NCBI GenBank assembly: GCA_026415985.1
Contig: JAOAGA010000038.1
Location: forward strand, 1 to 16,144
DNA: 16,144 nt
Origin: Pseudomonadota bacterium
Lineage (GTDB): Bacteria; CALINM01
Direction of reading: 5' to 3'
The notes below the pieces were generated by a model. It searched no databases, was not told where the DNA came from, and saw only the letters and a list, made by a program, of their open reading frames with translations. Positions within the stretch are counted from its first letter, which is position 1. Each line of letters starts with the position of its first letter. Below, piece by piece: positions 6,924-15,461 of the stretch. Made by a program: the position numbers and the translations under genes.

Positions 6924-7826
6924 TTATTTTGTTGCCACTACCTTTTTCAGTGCATCAAAGATATCCGGTGTGTCAAACTTAAACCCTAACTCTGATAACC
7001 TTTTAGGTATTACCCTTTGTCCCTTTATGGAATAATCTGCGAAATCTCCCATAACAAGTTTAACCGCGAAAGGCGGTATGGGAAAAAAGGCAAAAACGTT
7101 TAATGCATTGGCCAAAGCTTTTGTAAAATCTTTGTTTCTTACAGGTTGAGGGGATGTTATATTAAAAGGTCCTTCCAAATCTTGACTTTTTAATAAAAAT
7201 AAGTAGGCCTTTACAAGGTCATCTATATAAACCCAGGAAAACCATTGTTTTCCGCTTCCTATTGGTCCTCCTAAGAAACTTCTGAAAAGGGGGATTAATT
7301 TTTCCAGTATTCCGCCGTTTTCTCCCAAAACAAGCCCGAATCTTGTAATTACTACTCTTGCATTTTTTTCTTTTGCCTTTAATGCTTCTGCTTCCCAGTC
7401 TTTTGCAACATTAGCAAGAAAGTCATCACCGGGTGGAAAGGTTTCGTCAATTAATTCATCTCCATGGAAGCCATAATATCCCACAGCAGATGTGCTCATG
7501 AGGGTAATTTTTTTATTCTCCGGAATGGCAGAGACAATATTTCTTGTTGAGTTAACCCTGCTTTCTCTTATTCTTTTTTTTACTTCATCATTCCACCTCT
7601 GCCCTATGGTCTCCCCTACGAGGTTGACTATTGCATCACATTCTTTGATATAATTTTGCCAGTCCCCTGATATTATCGGGTTACCCTCAATGTATGTAAT
7701 TTGATCGGTATCTGTTTTACCAGCCTTTGACCGGCTCAAAATATATAATTTATGACCCTCTCCGATTAAAACCTTCGTTAATCTTTTCCCGATAAATCCT
7801 GTCCCTCCTGTAACAAAAATATTCAT
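6924..7826 (-). CDS. TIGR01777-type NAD(P)-dependent SDR epimerase (YfcH-like), 300 aa
   Basis: This is an extended short-chain dehydrogenase/reductase. The N-terminal Rossmann motif is MNIFVTGGTGFIGKRL (GGTGFIG at 7-13). Family-specific signatures follow: NLVGETIGQRW (68-78), STSAVGYYG (111-119) with the expected Tyr active-site region, and RFGLVLG (162-168). The length is normal for the family. The frame opens further upstream (to 7889), but ATG 7824-7826 is the start: it has an AGGAGGG site (7831-7837) at 4-nt spacing and begins directly at the conserved Rossmann strand. Homologues include E. coli YfcH and plant division-site SulA-like proteins; the substrate is unknown. It probably forms an operon with the downstream metallopeptidase gene. 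It is transcribed divergently from the sensor kinase. Confidence 0.92.
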   Translation of the reverse strand: MNIFVTGGTGFIGKRLTKVLIGEGHKLYILSRSKAGKTDTDQITYIEGNPIISGDWQNYIKECDAIVNLVGETIGQRWNDEVKKRIRESRVNSTRNIVSAIPENKKITLMSTSAVGYYGFHGDELIDETFPPGDDFLANVAKDWEAEALKAKEKNARVVITRFGLVLGENGGILEKLIPLFRSFLGGPIGSGKQWFSWVYIDDLVKAYLFLLKSQDLEGPFNITSPQPVRNKDFTKALANALNVFAFFPIPPFAVKLVMGDFADYSIKGQRVIPKRLSELGFKFDTPDIFDALKKVVATK

Positions 7827-7860
7827 AAAACCCTCCTTTTTAAAGAGATATTTAAGATAA

Positions 7861-7889
7861 ATTTTATCATTATTGTCTTTTATAAACAA
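7861..7889 (-). promoter_or_regulatory. Possible sigma-70 promoter for the SDR-metallopeptidase operon
   Basis: On the minus strand TTGTTT (7884-7889) is followed, after a 17-bp spacer, by TAAAAT (7861-7866). The -35 match is only moderate. The -10 overlaps a 13-bp palindrome GATAAATTTTATC (7856-7868) that could be an operator. Confidence 0.4.
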
Positions 7890-7895
7890 ATTTCT

Positions 7896-7924
7896 TTCAC
7901 TTTTTTAAAACAGATGATTATAAT
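7896..7924 (+). promoter_or_regulatory. Sigma-70-type promoter for the kinase-regulator operon
   Basis: TTCACT (7896-7901) and a perfect TATAAT (7919-7924) are separated by 17 bp. The predicted start near 7931 leaves a very short leader before the ribosome-binding site GGAGGGG (7937-7943). Confidence 0.6.
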
Positions 7925-7947
7925 AGTCAATTGTTCGGAGGGGAAGT

Positions 7948-9435
7948 TTGAAATTTTTCAGAAAGCTAAAGATAAGGTACAAGATCTTAAGTATTGTCTT
8001 GCCTTTAACTATTATTCCCATAGTTATTTTAAGCCTCATCATAGGGTATATAGCCACAGACAAGGCATATAAAAGTATTACAAAAGTCAGCAAGGATGAC
8101 CTAAATCATATAGCCTTTTTCACTGTTGATTTGTTAAATGCCTATTTGGGTGAAGATATTTCAGAGCAGCTAAGACAAAAGGCGTTTATTGATATGAAAA
8201 ATATCATCAGAAGTAAAAAGGTTGGTGATACGGGCTATATATATATAATTGATATGGAAGGCAATCTAATTGTTCATCCTGCCAGAGAGGGCGATAATAT
8301 AAAAGATGCCACAGATTCTGATGGCAATCATTTTATAAAAGAGATGATCCAGAATAAAAACGGATGGATCAGGTACCCCTGGAAAAATCCCGGAGAAACT
8401 GAAGCAAGGTATAAGATTGTCAGATATATCTTTTACGAACCGAAAAACTGGATTATAGCGGTGGGGTCCTATGAAAATGAGTTCTACAGTGAGGCTGAAG
8501 GTATAAAAAGATACATTCTGACAAATATGATATTAACTCTTCTTGTATTTGTCATTTTAGGGGTTGCCCTTAGTGTTTACGTATCAGAAAAACTTACGGA
8601 ACCAATATATAAAATAATTGAGGCAGTTAGAAACGTAAAGAAAAACAAGTTAGATGAAAAGGTCTATATTGATAGTGGAGATGAGTTGGCAGAGCTTGCC
8701 GATAATGTGAACAGAATGATGGATATTCTCTCAAAACAAAAAGAGCTTGAAAAAACACTTAACGAGCAGTCAAAACTTGCCTCACTGGGTGTTCTCGCCT
8801 CTTCTGTAGCCCATGAAGTTAATAACCCTTTGGGCGTAATACTCGGCTATCTGACATTTTTAGAGAGCAAGCTTAATAAAGAAGACAAGATCAGCGAGTA
8901 CATACTGGAGATGAAAAAGGAGTGTCAGCGTTGTAAAAAAATTGTTGAGAATTTTCTTAATTTTGCAAAAATACCAAAGCCCGACTTTCAAAAAGTCAGT
9001 ATTAATGAGCTCTTGGAAGAGATAATAAGTTTTGTATCCAATCATCCGGAGATAAGGGATATTGAGATAGAAAAATCTTTTGATGATTCTCTCACGCCGA
9101 TATTGATAGATCCCGATCAGATAAGACAAGTGGCTTTAAATCTGATTTTGAATAGCGTAAGTGCTATAAAAGAAAAAGGTGGAAAAATAACAATTAAAAC
9201 AGAGAAAGGGATAGAAGGTTTTGTAAATATTATCTTTGAAGACAACGGTGAGGGGATTCCGGAGGAGAATCTTAAAAAGATTTTTGAACCCTTTTTCTCC
9301 ACCAAAGACAAAGGAACAGGGCTTGGACTTGCGATAGTAAGACAAATTATCAAACAACATTTAGGAAATATAAGCATAGAAAGTAAGGTCGGTGAAGGGA
9401 CCAGAATTTATATTACACTGCCTATAAGTCACTGA
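7948..9435 (+). CDS. Cache-domain sensor histidine kinase, 495 aa
   Basis: This is a membrane-bound two-component sensor. It has a transmembrane segment at about 13-34 and an extracytoplasmic single-Cache (sCache_2-like) domain at about 45-180, with VGDTGYIYIIDMEGNLIVHP as its signature. A second transmembrane segment (about 189-212) leads into HAMP (about 213-265) and a HisKA domain with phospho-acceptor His289 in AHEVNNP. The ATPase domain has an N-box NLILNS (398-403), a G1 box DNGEGIP (432-438) and a G2 box GTGLGLA (456-462). Translation starts at TTG (7948-7950): GGAGGGG lies 4 nt upstream and no suitable ATG is near. The next gene, its NtrC-type partner, follows after 1 nt. sCache_2 domains often bind small carboxylates, which agrees with the nearby OFA transporter; the ligand itself is inferred. 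Confidence 0.94.
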   Translation: MKFFRKLKIRYKILSIVLPLTIIPIVILSLIIGYIATDKAYKSITKVSKDDLNHIAFFTVDLLNAYLGEDISEQLRQKAFIDMKNIIRSKKVGDTGYIYIIDMEGNLIVHPAREGDNIKDATDSDGNHFIKEMIQNKNGWIRYPWKNPGETEARYKIVRYIFYEPKNWIIAVGSYENEFYSEAEGIKRYILTNMILTLLVFVILGVALSVYVSEKLTEPIYKIIEAVRNVKKNKLDEKVYIDSGDELAELADNVNRMMDILSKQKELEKTLNEQSKLASLGVLASSVAHEVNNPLGVILGYLTFLESKLNKEDKISEYILEMKKECQRCKKIVENFLNFAKIPKPDFQKVSINELLEEIISFVSNHPEIRDIEIEKSFDDSLTPILIDPDQIRQVALNLILNSVSAIKEKGGKITIKTEKGIEGFVNIIFEDNGEGIPEENLKKIFEPFFSTKDKGTGLGLAIVRQIIKQHLGNISIESKVGEGTRIYITLPISH

Positions 9436-9436
9436 T

Positions 9437-10804
9437 ATGAATAAGATATTATTAATTGATAATGACGAAGGTTTGCTACGTTTAATGAAGGCTGTTCTTC
9501 AGGATGAGGGGTATGCTGTTTTGGCATTTAATAATCCTGTCGAGGGATTGTCTAAATTGAATGAAGAAAATATATCACTCGTAATAACAGATATAAAGAT
9601 GCCCGAGATGGACGGTATTGAAGTTCTTGAAAAAGTTAAAAGTTTCAACTCAACAATACCGGTTATACTTATAACTGCCCATGCAACCATTGATATATCA
9701 ATACAGGCATTGAGAATGGGTGCAGAGGATATAATACTAAAGCCCTTTGAATCACCTGAGCTGGTTTTAAGGGTTAAAAATGCCCTCAAAAACAGCATGA
9801 TACTAAAAGAAAATATTAAACTGAAAGAAGAACTTTCAGGAAGATTTAATTTCAACAATATTATAGGAACATCAAAAAAAATAATGGATGTTATTGAAAA
9901 GGTTAAGAGAGTTGCCCTTACCGATATACCTGTTTTAATAACCGGAGAGTCGGGTACCGGAAAAGAGTTAATTGCTAAAGCTATCCATTATAATTCAAGC
10001 AGAAAAGGTAAGCCCTTTATAGCGGTTAACTGCGGAGCAATTCCTCAAAACTTAATAGAAAGTGAGCTCTTTGGCCATAGGAAAGGTGCCTTTACAGGTG
10101 CCTTAGAAGACAAAAAAGGACTGTTTTTTGAAGCCGATGGCGGGACAATCTTTCTTGACGAGGTGGGTAATCTTAATTTAGAAAGTCAAAAACAACTTCT
10201 GAGAGTTTTGCAGGAAAAGGAGATCAGAAGATTGGGAGATACAAAAAATATAAAAATAGACGTGAGGGTTATATCCGCAACCAATATTAATTTAAAGGAA
10301 GGCATTAAAGATGGTAAATTCAGGGAAGACCTGTACTATCGGCTGAACGGTATAACTATCAATATGCCTCCTTTGAGAGAGAGGAAAGAAGACATACCCT
10401 TTCTGGTTTCACATTTTATAAATAACTATAATAAGCTATACGGAAAATCCTTTGCGGGAGTTAGCCCTTCGGCAATGGCAGTTTTGCAAAACTACGATTG
10501 GCCCGGTAATGTAAGGGAACTTAAGAACATTATTGAAGCAAGTCTTGCTCTCTCTCAGGATGATAAGATAATTGATAAGGAGATTCTCGGCCAGTTTGTA
10601 GAGTTTGAGGGACAGGCAGATTTTCTGGATACAAAGGATGACGGCGATTATGCCCGGTCATTACAAAGTTTTGAGAAGGAATATTTTCTGAATCTTCTGA
10701 AAAAAACAAACTGGGATATTGAAAAGGCAGGCGAAGTTGCAGGGATAAATGTCGCAACTATCTACAGAAAGATAAAAAAATACAGGCTTAAAAGGGACCT
10801 CTAA
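9437..10804 (+). CDS. NtrC-family sigma-54-dependent response regulator, 455 aa
   Basis: Three domains are complete. The receiver (1-120) has acidic residues Asp8, Asp10 and Glu11, phospho-acceptor Asp52 in [11 protein letters not shown], Thr80 and Lys102. The AAA+ domain (about 140-370) has Walker A GESGTGKE (170-177), an intact GAFTGA loop (217-222) and Walker B GGTIFLDE (235-242). The C-terminal Fis-type helix-turn-helix lies at about 415-450 ([19 protein letters not shown]). The intact GAFTGA shows that it should activate sigma-54 RNA polymerase. It is co-transcribed with the sensor kinase (1-nt gap). A near-consensus sigma-54 promoter lies 173 bp beyond its stop, before the small protein and MFS genes, and is its most likely target. 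Whether it also controls the sigma-54 promoter of hdrA is unknown. Confidence 0.95.
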   Translation: MNKILLIDNDEGLLRLMKAVLQDEGYAVLAFNNPVEGLSKLNEENISLVITDIKMPEMDGIEVLEKVKSFNSTIPVILITAHATIDISIQALRMGAEDIILKPFESPELVLRVKNALKNSMILKENIKLKEELSGRFNFNNIIGTSKKIMDVIEKVKRVALTDIPVLITGESGTGKELIAKAIHYNSSRKGKPFIAVNCGAIPQNLIESELFGHRKGAFTGALEDKKGLFFEADGGTIFLDEVGNLNLESQKQLLRVLQEKEIRRLGDTKNIKIDVRVISATNINLKEGIKDGKFREDLYYRLNGITINMPPLRERKEDIPFLVSHFINNYNKLYGKSFAGVSPSAMAVLQNYDWPGNVRELKNIIEASLALSQDDKIIDKEILGQFVEFEGQADFLDTKDDGDYARSLQSFEKEYFLNLLKKTNWDIEKAGEVAGINVATIYRKIKKYRLKRDL

Positions 10805-10833
10805 TCTTTCTCGCATTTCTGTAAAAAATCCTG

Positions 10834-10848
10834 AAAGATCGTATCTTT
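10834..10848. promoter_or_regulatory. Inverted repeat after the regulator gene: UAS or weak terminator
   Basis: AAAGAT-CGT-ATCTTT is a perfect 6-bp inverted repeat with a T run at its right edge (10846-10850). It may be a weak terminator for the kinase-regulator operon. Its centre is also about 160 bp upstream of the predicted sigma-54 start point (near 11003), which suits an activator site. A second palindrome, CAATAA-G-TTATTG, lies at 10934-10946. Confidence 0.35.
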
Positions 10849-10976
10849 TTACCCATTAAATAAATACCAGATATTTTCTCAATAATCTCTTTTGCAACTT
10901 TGCGAACAAGATTAAAAAAATACTTTTCTTGCACAATAAGTTATTGATATTAAAAAAATAATTAAATTGGACAAGT

Positions 10977-10992
10977 TGGCACATCAGTTGCC
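10977..10992 (+). promoter_or_regulatory. Sigma-54 promoter of the small protein-MFS transporter operon
   Basis: TGGCAC-N5-TTGCC has a perfect -24 element (with a preceding T) and a -12 element matching TTGCW except for the last base. GG (10978-10979) and GC (10990-10991) are correctly spaced. The predicted start near 11003 gives a leader of about 24 nt that contains the ribosome-binding site GGAGG (11018-11022). It lies directly downstream of a gene for a sigma-54 activator. Confidence 0.82.
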
Positions 10993-11026
10993 TTTGTAAG
11001 GACATCTCTTTTTTGCTGGAGGTAAA

Positions 11027-11284
11027 ATGGAGGCACTGTTTAACAAAATTATAAAAGCGGGATATATAAGGGATGAGATTATTTGCCCCTTTTTTGGTCT
11101 CTCCGATAACATTTGCAATACAGGCTGTGGATATGTTTCAAAAGGAGAGGCAAGAGACATAGTCAAGAAATGTCTTAGCTCTTTTGATAACTGTGCCAGA
11201 TATTTGGAGCTTACCGAAAGTTCTAAAGGCAGTTCTGTTGCAAATTTAAAATCAAAGTTACAGAGCTTGATAAAAATTTTTTAA
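11027..11284 (+). CDS. Small cysteine-rich protein of unknown function, 85 aa
   Basis: I do not recognise this protein as a named family. It is soluble (no transmembrane segment or signal peptide). Five cysteines lie in the central part: Cys20 (ICPFFG), Cys30 and Cys34 (ICNTGCGY), Cys49 (KKCLSS) and Cys56 (NCARYLEL), spaced C-x9-C-x3-C-x14-C-x6-C. This resembles short zinc- or cluster-binding motifs with a final C-x6-C followed by aromatic residues, found in several small bacterial proteins; that comparison is inference. The ATG has GGAGG at 4-nt spacing. It is the first gene after the sigma-54 promoter, and the MFS gene follows after 10 nt, so it is probably co-expressed with the transporter and may be a regulatory or accessory partner. 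Confidence 0.8.
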   Translation: MEALFNKIIKAGYIRDEIICPFFGLSDNICNTGCGYVSKGEARDIVKKCLSSFDNCARYLELTESSKGSSVANLKSKLQSLIKIF

Positions 11285-11294
11285 GGGAGGAGAA

Positions 11295-12566
11295 ATGAAA
11301 AAAGGTTGGTTAGTAGTTTTTGCAGGTATGGGGTTAAATTTAGCATTGGGCGTTTTGTATGCATGGAGTGTATTCGGAAAACAGTTTTCAGAAGCCATCG
11401 AGAAGGGGGGTTTTGGATGGAGTAAGACTGATTCGGCAATTCCCTACACTGTAGCAATCGCCTGTTTTGCCATTATGATGGTCCCTGCGGGAAGATTGCA
11501 GGATAAGTTAGGTCCAAGACTTGTTGCTACATTAGGAGCTATTTTTACCGGTTTTGGTTTATTTATAACCGGCTATGCCTCACCGGATAATATTATCCCT
11601 GCTATAATTGGCTTTGGTATAATGGCTGGAACGGGTTTTGGATTAGGATATGCAGCAGCAACACCCGCAGCAGTCAAATGGTTCCCACCGGAAAAAAAGG
11701 GATTAATTACAGGAATAGTTGTGAGTGGCTTTGGATTAGCACCGGTTTATATTGCTCCTTTAAGCAAGTACCTGCTTTCAACCTATGGGATAAATAACTC
11801 TTTTAAAATTCTTGGCGTTTCATTTTTAATCTTTAGCGTTTTGTTGTGTCAGCTTATAAATAATCCTAAAGAGATAGCCAAAAGCAGTTCTAATAATCCC
11901 AAGAAATCAGTTTCTATTGACTATACCTACAGAGATATGTTAAAAACACCTACTTTTTACCTGCTTTGGATTGAGTATGCCTGTGCAGCGACAGCAGGTC
12001 TTATGATAATAGGACATTTAGCTAAGATAGTATCTTTACAATCAAACAATACAATTAAGATAGGCTTTCTTTTTGTAGCTCTTCTGGCTATATTTAATGC
12101 CTCGGGAAGATTAATAGCGGGAATAGTCTCAGATTATATCGGAAGAATTAAAACTTTATTTATTGTATGTCTTGTTCAGGCAGTTGCCATGTTTTTCTTC
12201 TCTACCTTTTCTACCATCGGGCAGTTTATACTTGGTTCCGCAGTAGTTGGTTTTTGTTATGGTGCCTGTCTTTCTATATTTCCATCTGTAACCGCAGATT
12301 ATTGGGGAGCCAAAAATTTAGGTTTTAATTATGGCATTGTTTTTACAGCCTGGGGAGTAGGGGGTGTCTTTGGACCAATCCTTGCAGGGAAAATTGCTGA
12401 TGCCACAGGAACTTATGGAACTGCCTATTTAATATCCTCGGCTTTACTTGTTTTTGCAGCGGTTCTTACCTTTGCAACTAAAGCACCGGAAAGACCAATG
12501 ATATTTGTACCTCAGACAGAGGAAAAACCTGTATTACAACCTCAAACCAGCGGGGAGGGGGTATAA
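11295..12566 (+). CDS. MFS transporter, oxalate/formate antiporter (OFA) family, 423 aa
   Basis: This is an inner-membrane major facilitator with about 12 predicted transmembrane segments and a central cytoplasmic loop near 190-212. OFA-type features include NLALGVLYAWSVFG (15-28), the A-loop AGRLQDKLGPR (65-75), KWFPPEKKGLITG (128-140), a second loop GIVSDYIGR (276-284), and a well-conserved stretch from YGACLSIFPSVTADYWG (322-338) to AWGVGGVFGPILAG (352-365). Family members exchange or take up small monocarboxylates and dicarboxylates such as oxalate, formate, lactate or pyruvate; the substrate here cannot be read from sequence. The start has GGGAGG upstream at close spacing. With the small cysteine protein it forms a sigma-54-driven operon just downstream of a Cache sensor and NtrC-type regulator, which suggests substrate-induced uptake of a carboxylate. 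Confidence 0.92.
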   Translation: MKKGWLVVFAGMGLNLALGVLYAWSVFGKQFSEAIEKGGFGWSKTDSAIPYTVAIACFAIMMVPAGRLQDKLGPRLVATLGAIFTGFGLFITGYASPDNIIPAIIGFGIMAGTGFGLGYAAATPAAVKWFPPEKKGLITGIVVSGFGLAPVYIAPLSKYLLSTYGINNSFKILGVSFLIFSVLLCQLINNPKEIAKSSSNNPKKSVSIDYTYRDMLKTPTFYLLWIEYACAATAGLMIIGHLAKIVSLQSNNTIKIGFLFVALLAIFNASGRLIAGIVSDYIGRIKTLFIVCLVQAVAMFFFSTFSTIGQFILGSAVVGFCYGACLSIFPSVTADYWGAKNLGFNYGIVFTAWGVGGVFGPILAGKIADATGTYGTAYLISSALLVFAAVLTFATKAPERPMIFVPQTEEKPVLQPQTSGEGV

Positions 12567-12578
12567 ATAATAGATTAG

Positions 12579-12626
12579 AGGGAGTGAGAGGAAAAGGGTT
12601 TCAAAAATCCAGCCTCAGCACTCCCT
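12579..12626. terminator. Long imperfect hairpin between convergent genes, possible terminator
   Basis: AGGGAGTG (12579-12586) pairs with CACTCCCT (12619-12626). After a small internal loop, GAGG (12588-12591) pairs with CCTC (12613-12616). An inner stem, GGGTTT with AAATCC-type pairing (12596-12610), closes the top. There is no T run on either side, so this may be a non-canonical terminator or a small repeat element rather than a classic terminator. Confidence 0.4.
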
Positions 12627-12636
12627 TGAATCAAAA

Positions 12637-12666
12637 TTTAGGTTTAGGTTTAGGTTAAGGTTGAGA
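12637..12666. repeat. Five degenerate TTTAGG hexamers
   Basis: TTTAGG x3, TTAAGG and TTGAGA run in tandem between the convergent MFS and glnE genes. The array begins with AAAATTTAG and ends with TTGAGA, as does the shorter copy at 5373-5390. The function is unknown. It may be a spreading or slippage-prone intergenic element. Confidence 0.65.
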
Positions 12667-12704
12667 AAAATCTTTCTTGTAGAGTTTTCATTGACTGGTT
12701 CTCC

Positions 12705-15461
12705 TTACTGAGACAGAAAAACCTGATTAAAAATATTTCTTATCTCCCGTTTAATATCAGACAGGTAATCAAAAAAGTCTTCTTTTTTCATACAAATATT
12801 CAGATTAACAATGATTTCTGATATTATCTCTTCATCTTTCAGAAAGGAGTTTCTGGAAAAACCTGATATTATCCTGAGGTTTCTCTCTATTATCTTAAAA
12901 AAATTATAGTTTTTTTCCAAAAAGTCTGCCTTGTCGTTTGATAATAACCCCATATCCCTTAGGGCAGAAAAATTGTCCTGTGGTTTAAAGCTTCTTAAAC
13001 CGGGATGATGCCCTCCGTAGGCAAGTTTGTAATATTGAATAATAAACTCGATATCCATTAATCCACCCGCACCGGTTTTAATATCTATTATATTTCTTTC
13101 CCGCTCTCTTACCGCTAACTCATCGTCGATCTTTTTTTTCATTGAATAAATTTCTCTTTTTAAAAAGTCTTTATCATAATTTGACTCGTAAAGAATTTTT
13201 GTAATCTCAGCTGTAACCTTTTCGCTAAAAGGTGTAGTTTCACCAAGCACTCTCGCCCTTGTTAATGCCTGCTTTTCAAAAATCCAGGAAGTTTTATGGT
13301 ACTCTCTGAAATTATTAAAGGTTGTAACAAGCGGTCCCTGACTTCCCGTAGGTCTTAATCTCATATCAACCTTATAGAGCTCCCCCTCTCTTGTTACCAT
13401 AGTAAGAGCTGAAATAATTCTCTGCATTAATTTTGAGTTATAAAAACCCGCATTTATATCCTCACTTTCATAGATAACAATTAAATCAATATCTGAGAAA
13501 TAGGTCATTTCATAGCTTCCTAATTTACCCATTCCTATGAAAGCAATGTCCTCATTAACTAAACCATATTTTTCCCCGATGATGTCTTTGCAGAGTTCAT
13601 AAACTATCAAAAGTGATGCTTCTGCTAAGTTTGTAAGGAAGAGTTCTATCTCGTAGGTGTCAATCAACCCGTAGCTTTCCATTATACCAATCTTTAACCA
13701 CTCACTGTTTTTAAACTGTCTGAGAAGACGCATCTTCATCTCAAAATCAGGAGCAGATGAGACAAGCTCTTTCAGGTAGTTGTAATAGGAGCTAAAATTT
13801 TTTCTGTCAATGGTGTCCTCTGTAATGAGAAACTCTAATGTTTCCGGGTAGTTAATGAGTATTCTGACAAGATAATTTCCCAAAAAAAAGGCGTTGGCTA
13901 TAAAGTCAATAGTGTTTTTATTCTCAACAAGAAGAGGCAGATAAATAGGGTTTTTTATTAACCTGTTAAAAAACTCCTCCATCAGAAGAAGATGTTTTTT
14001 CTGGACACCTTTGTTTGAAACAGATTTAAAGAGAAGTAAGATGAATTTTCTGAAATAACTGCGATACTTGGAAGGGATTTTTGCCTGTTTCTGAGCTAAA
14101 TTGTCGATGATAAAATTAATCTCCTCTGAAATTTTTAAACCTGTCTCAAAAAAAATTGTTTTCAGATAATTTTTATCAAAATCATCACTTTCAGCAAAAA
14201 CTTTCTCAATTTGTTTCTCTTTAGAATCATCCTGAAAGAGGGATCTGAAAAGCTCGTTAACCTGTAATCTTATTTGGTTTAATTTAGTGTTAAAACTTTT
14301 CCGGTCCATCTCCATTAACTTAATTAACCTTTCAAATCCATCTCCATCGGGGATATTGTATCTTTGCGATTCCTCATCCATCTGAATATAGTTTTCTGTA
14401 TTTCTTAAAAAGAGGTATGAGTTTTTTAGATTTTTGCCTGTCTCTTCTTCAAGAAATTTGTGTTCCGTTAGCAGATCAATTGCTTTTGAGATATTCCCTT
14501 CTCTTATAAGTTTATTCTTCCCGCCATTTATTATCTGAAAAGTATAAACAAAAAATTCAGCCTCTCTTATGCCACCTCTTCCCAGTTTAATGTTAATACC
14601 TTCCTTATCCTTCCTTGTGCTTTCCAAATCTATCTTATTTTTTAGCTCCTTTAAATCTTTTATCATTGAAAAATCCAAATATCTTCTGAAAATATATCCC
14701 TCGAGCTCGTTTTTCAGTGTATCGTAGATATTTGAATCACCGCAGATAAATCTCGTTCTCAAAAGGGCTAATCGTTGCCATGTTTCTCCGTATAAATAAT
14801 AGTAGTTAAGGAAGGCAGAGGCTGACATTGCAAGAGGGGAATATTTGCCACCGGGCCTTAAATCATTATCAACCCTGTATAAAAAACCCATATCTGTCTT
14901 CTGAGATAATAACTGATTAATCTTAACTGCCCATTTATTATATTTTTCTACGTTTTCTAAGTTATCATCATTGTAAACATAGACAATATCTATATCTGAA
15001 CTAAAATTAAGCTCCATGGAACCTAATTTTCCCATAGCTATTATTGTTAAGGGGCTCAGATCCCTGTAAAGATTATTCTTAGTATATTCATAGATGCCAT
15101 TTACAATGGTAATTGCCAACAGAGACTGCTCGTTTAAGGTTGTCTCTATAGATTGTCTTTGAAAAAGGTCCCTTGCTATCAATTTTAAAAACTCTTTATA
15201 TTTAAGTATCCTGATCTCTCTTGAAAACTCATCTTCCTTTTCAAGATTGATGATTTTGTTTACTTCGTCGTTAATCCTATCGGAGTTGAATGAGTAATCG
15301 GTGAAAATTTCTTTTAAAATGGGTGAAGGCAACCTGTTTATTATCCAGAAAGAAAGAGGAGAGAAGCTGGCTAAGTGAGAAAAAAACTCCTTTTCTTTCT
15401 CATCAATATCTTTTATATTTGAGACAAATCTGTTATATAACCTTTCATCTATGATAGGCAT
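12705..15461 (-). CDS. glnE: Glutamine synthetase adenylyltransferase/adenylyl-removase, 918 aa
   Basis: GlnE is the bifunctional cytoplasmic enzyme that adenylylates (inactivates) and deadenylylates glutamine synthetase in response to nitrogen status through PII. Both nucleotidyltransferase domains are intact: GSMELNFSSDID in the N-terminal adenylyl-removase half (147-158) and GSYEMTYFSDID in the C-terminal transferase half (648-659). Each is followed by its family signature, GRGGIREAEFF and GAGGLMDIEFI. The length is near the usual 900-950 aa. The frame opens to a GTG at 15506, but I choose the ATG at 15459-15461 (MPIIDERLYN), because it overlaps the upstream gene by only 17 nt and starts at family-like sequence; its ribosome-binding site (AGGT) is weak. 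Translational coupling to the upstream membrane-protein gene is likely. glnA and glnB are not in the window. Confidence 0.94.
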   Translation of the reverse strand: MPIIDERLYNRFVSNIKDIDEKEKEFFSHLASFSPLSFWIINRLPSPILKEIFTDYSFNSDRINDEVNKIINLEKEDEFSREIRILKYKEFLKLIARDLFQRQSIETTLNEQSLLAITIVNGIYEYTKNNLYRDLSPLTIIAMGKLGSMELNFSSDIDIVYVYNDDNLENVEKYNKWAVKINQLLSQKTDMGFLYRVDNDLRPGGKYSPLAMSASAFLNYYYLYGETWQRLALLRTRFICGDSNIYDTLKNELEGYIFRRYLDFSMIKDLKELKNKIDLESTRKDKEGINIKLGRGGIREAEFFVYTFQIINGGKNKLIREGNISKAIDLLTEHKFLEEETGKNLKNSYLFLRNTENYIQMDEESQRYNIPDGDGFERLIKLMEMDRKSFNTKLNQIRLQVNELFRSLFQDDSKEKQIEKVFAESDDFDKNYLKTIFFETGLKISEEINFIIDNLAQKQAKIPSKYRSYFRKFILLLFKSVSNKGVQKKHLLLMEEFFNRLIKNPIYLPLLVENKNTIDFIANAFFLGNYLVRILINYPETLEFLITEDTIDRKNFSSYYNYLKELVSSAPDFEMKMRLLRQFKNSEWLKIGIMESYGLIDTYEIELFLTNLAEASLLIVYELCKDIIGEKYGLVNEDIAFIGMGKLGSYEMTYFSDIDLIVIYESEDINAGFYNSKLMQRIISALTMVTREGELYKVDMRLRPTGSQGPLVTTFNNFREYHKTSWIFEKQALTRARVLGETTPFSEKVTAEITKILYESNYDKDFLKREIYSMKKKIDDELAVRERERNIIDIKTGAGGLMDIEFIIQYYKLAYGGHHPGLRSFKPQDNFSALRDMGLLSNDKADFLEKNYNFFKIIERNLRIISGFSRNSFLKDEEIISEIIVNLNICMKKEDFFDYLSDIKREIRNIFNQVFLSQ

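Noticed and set aside
7827-7889. Upstream extension of the SDR gene to 7889
   Set aside because: It would precede the strong AGGAGGG site and the conserved Rossmann start, and would overlap the predicted promoter.
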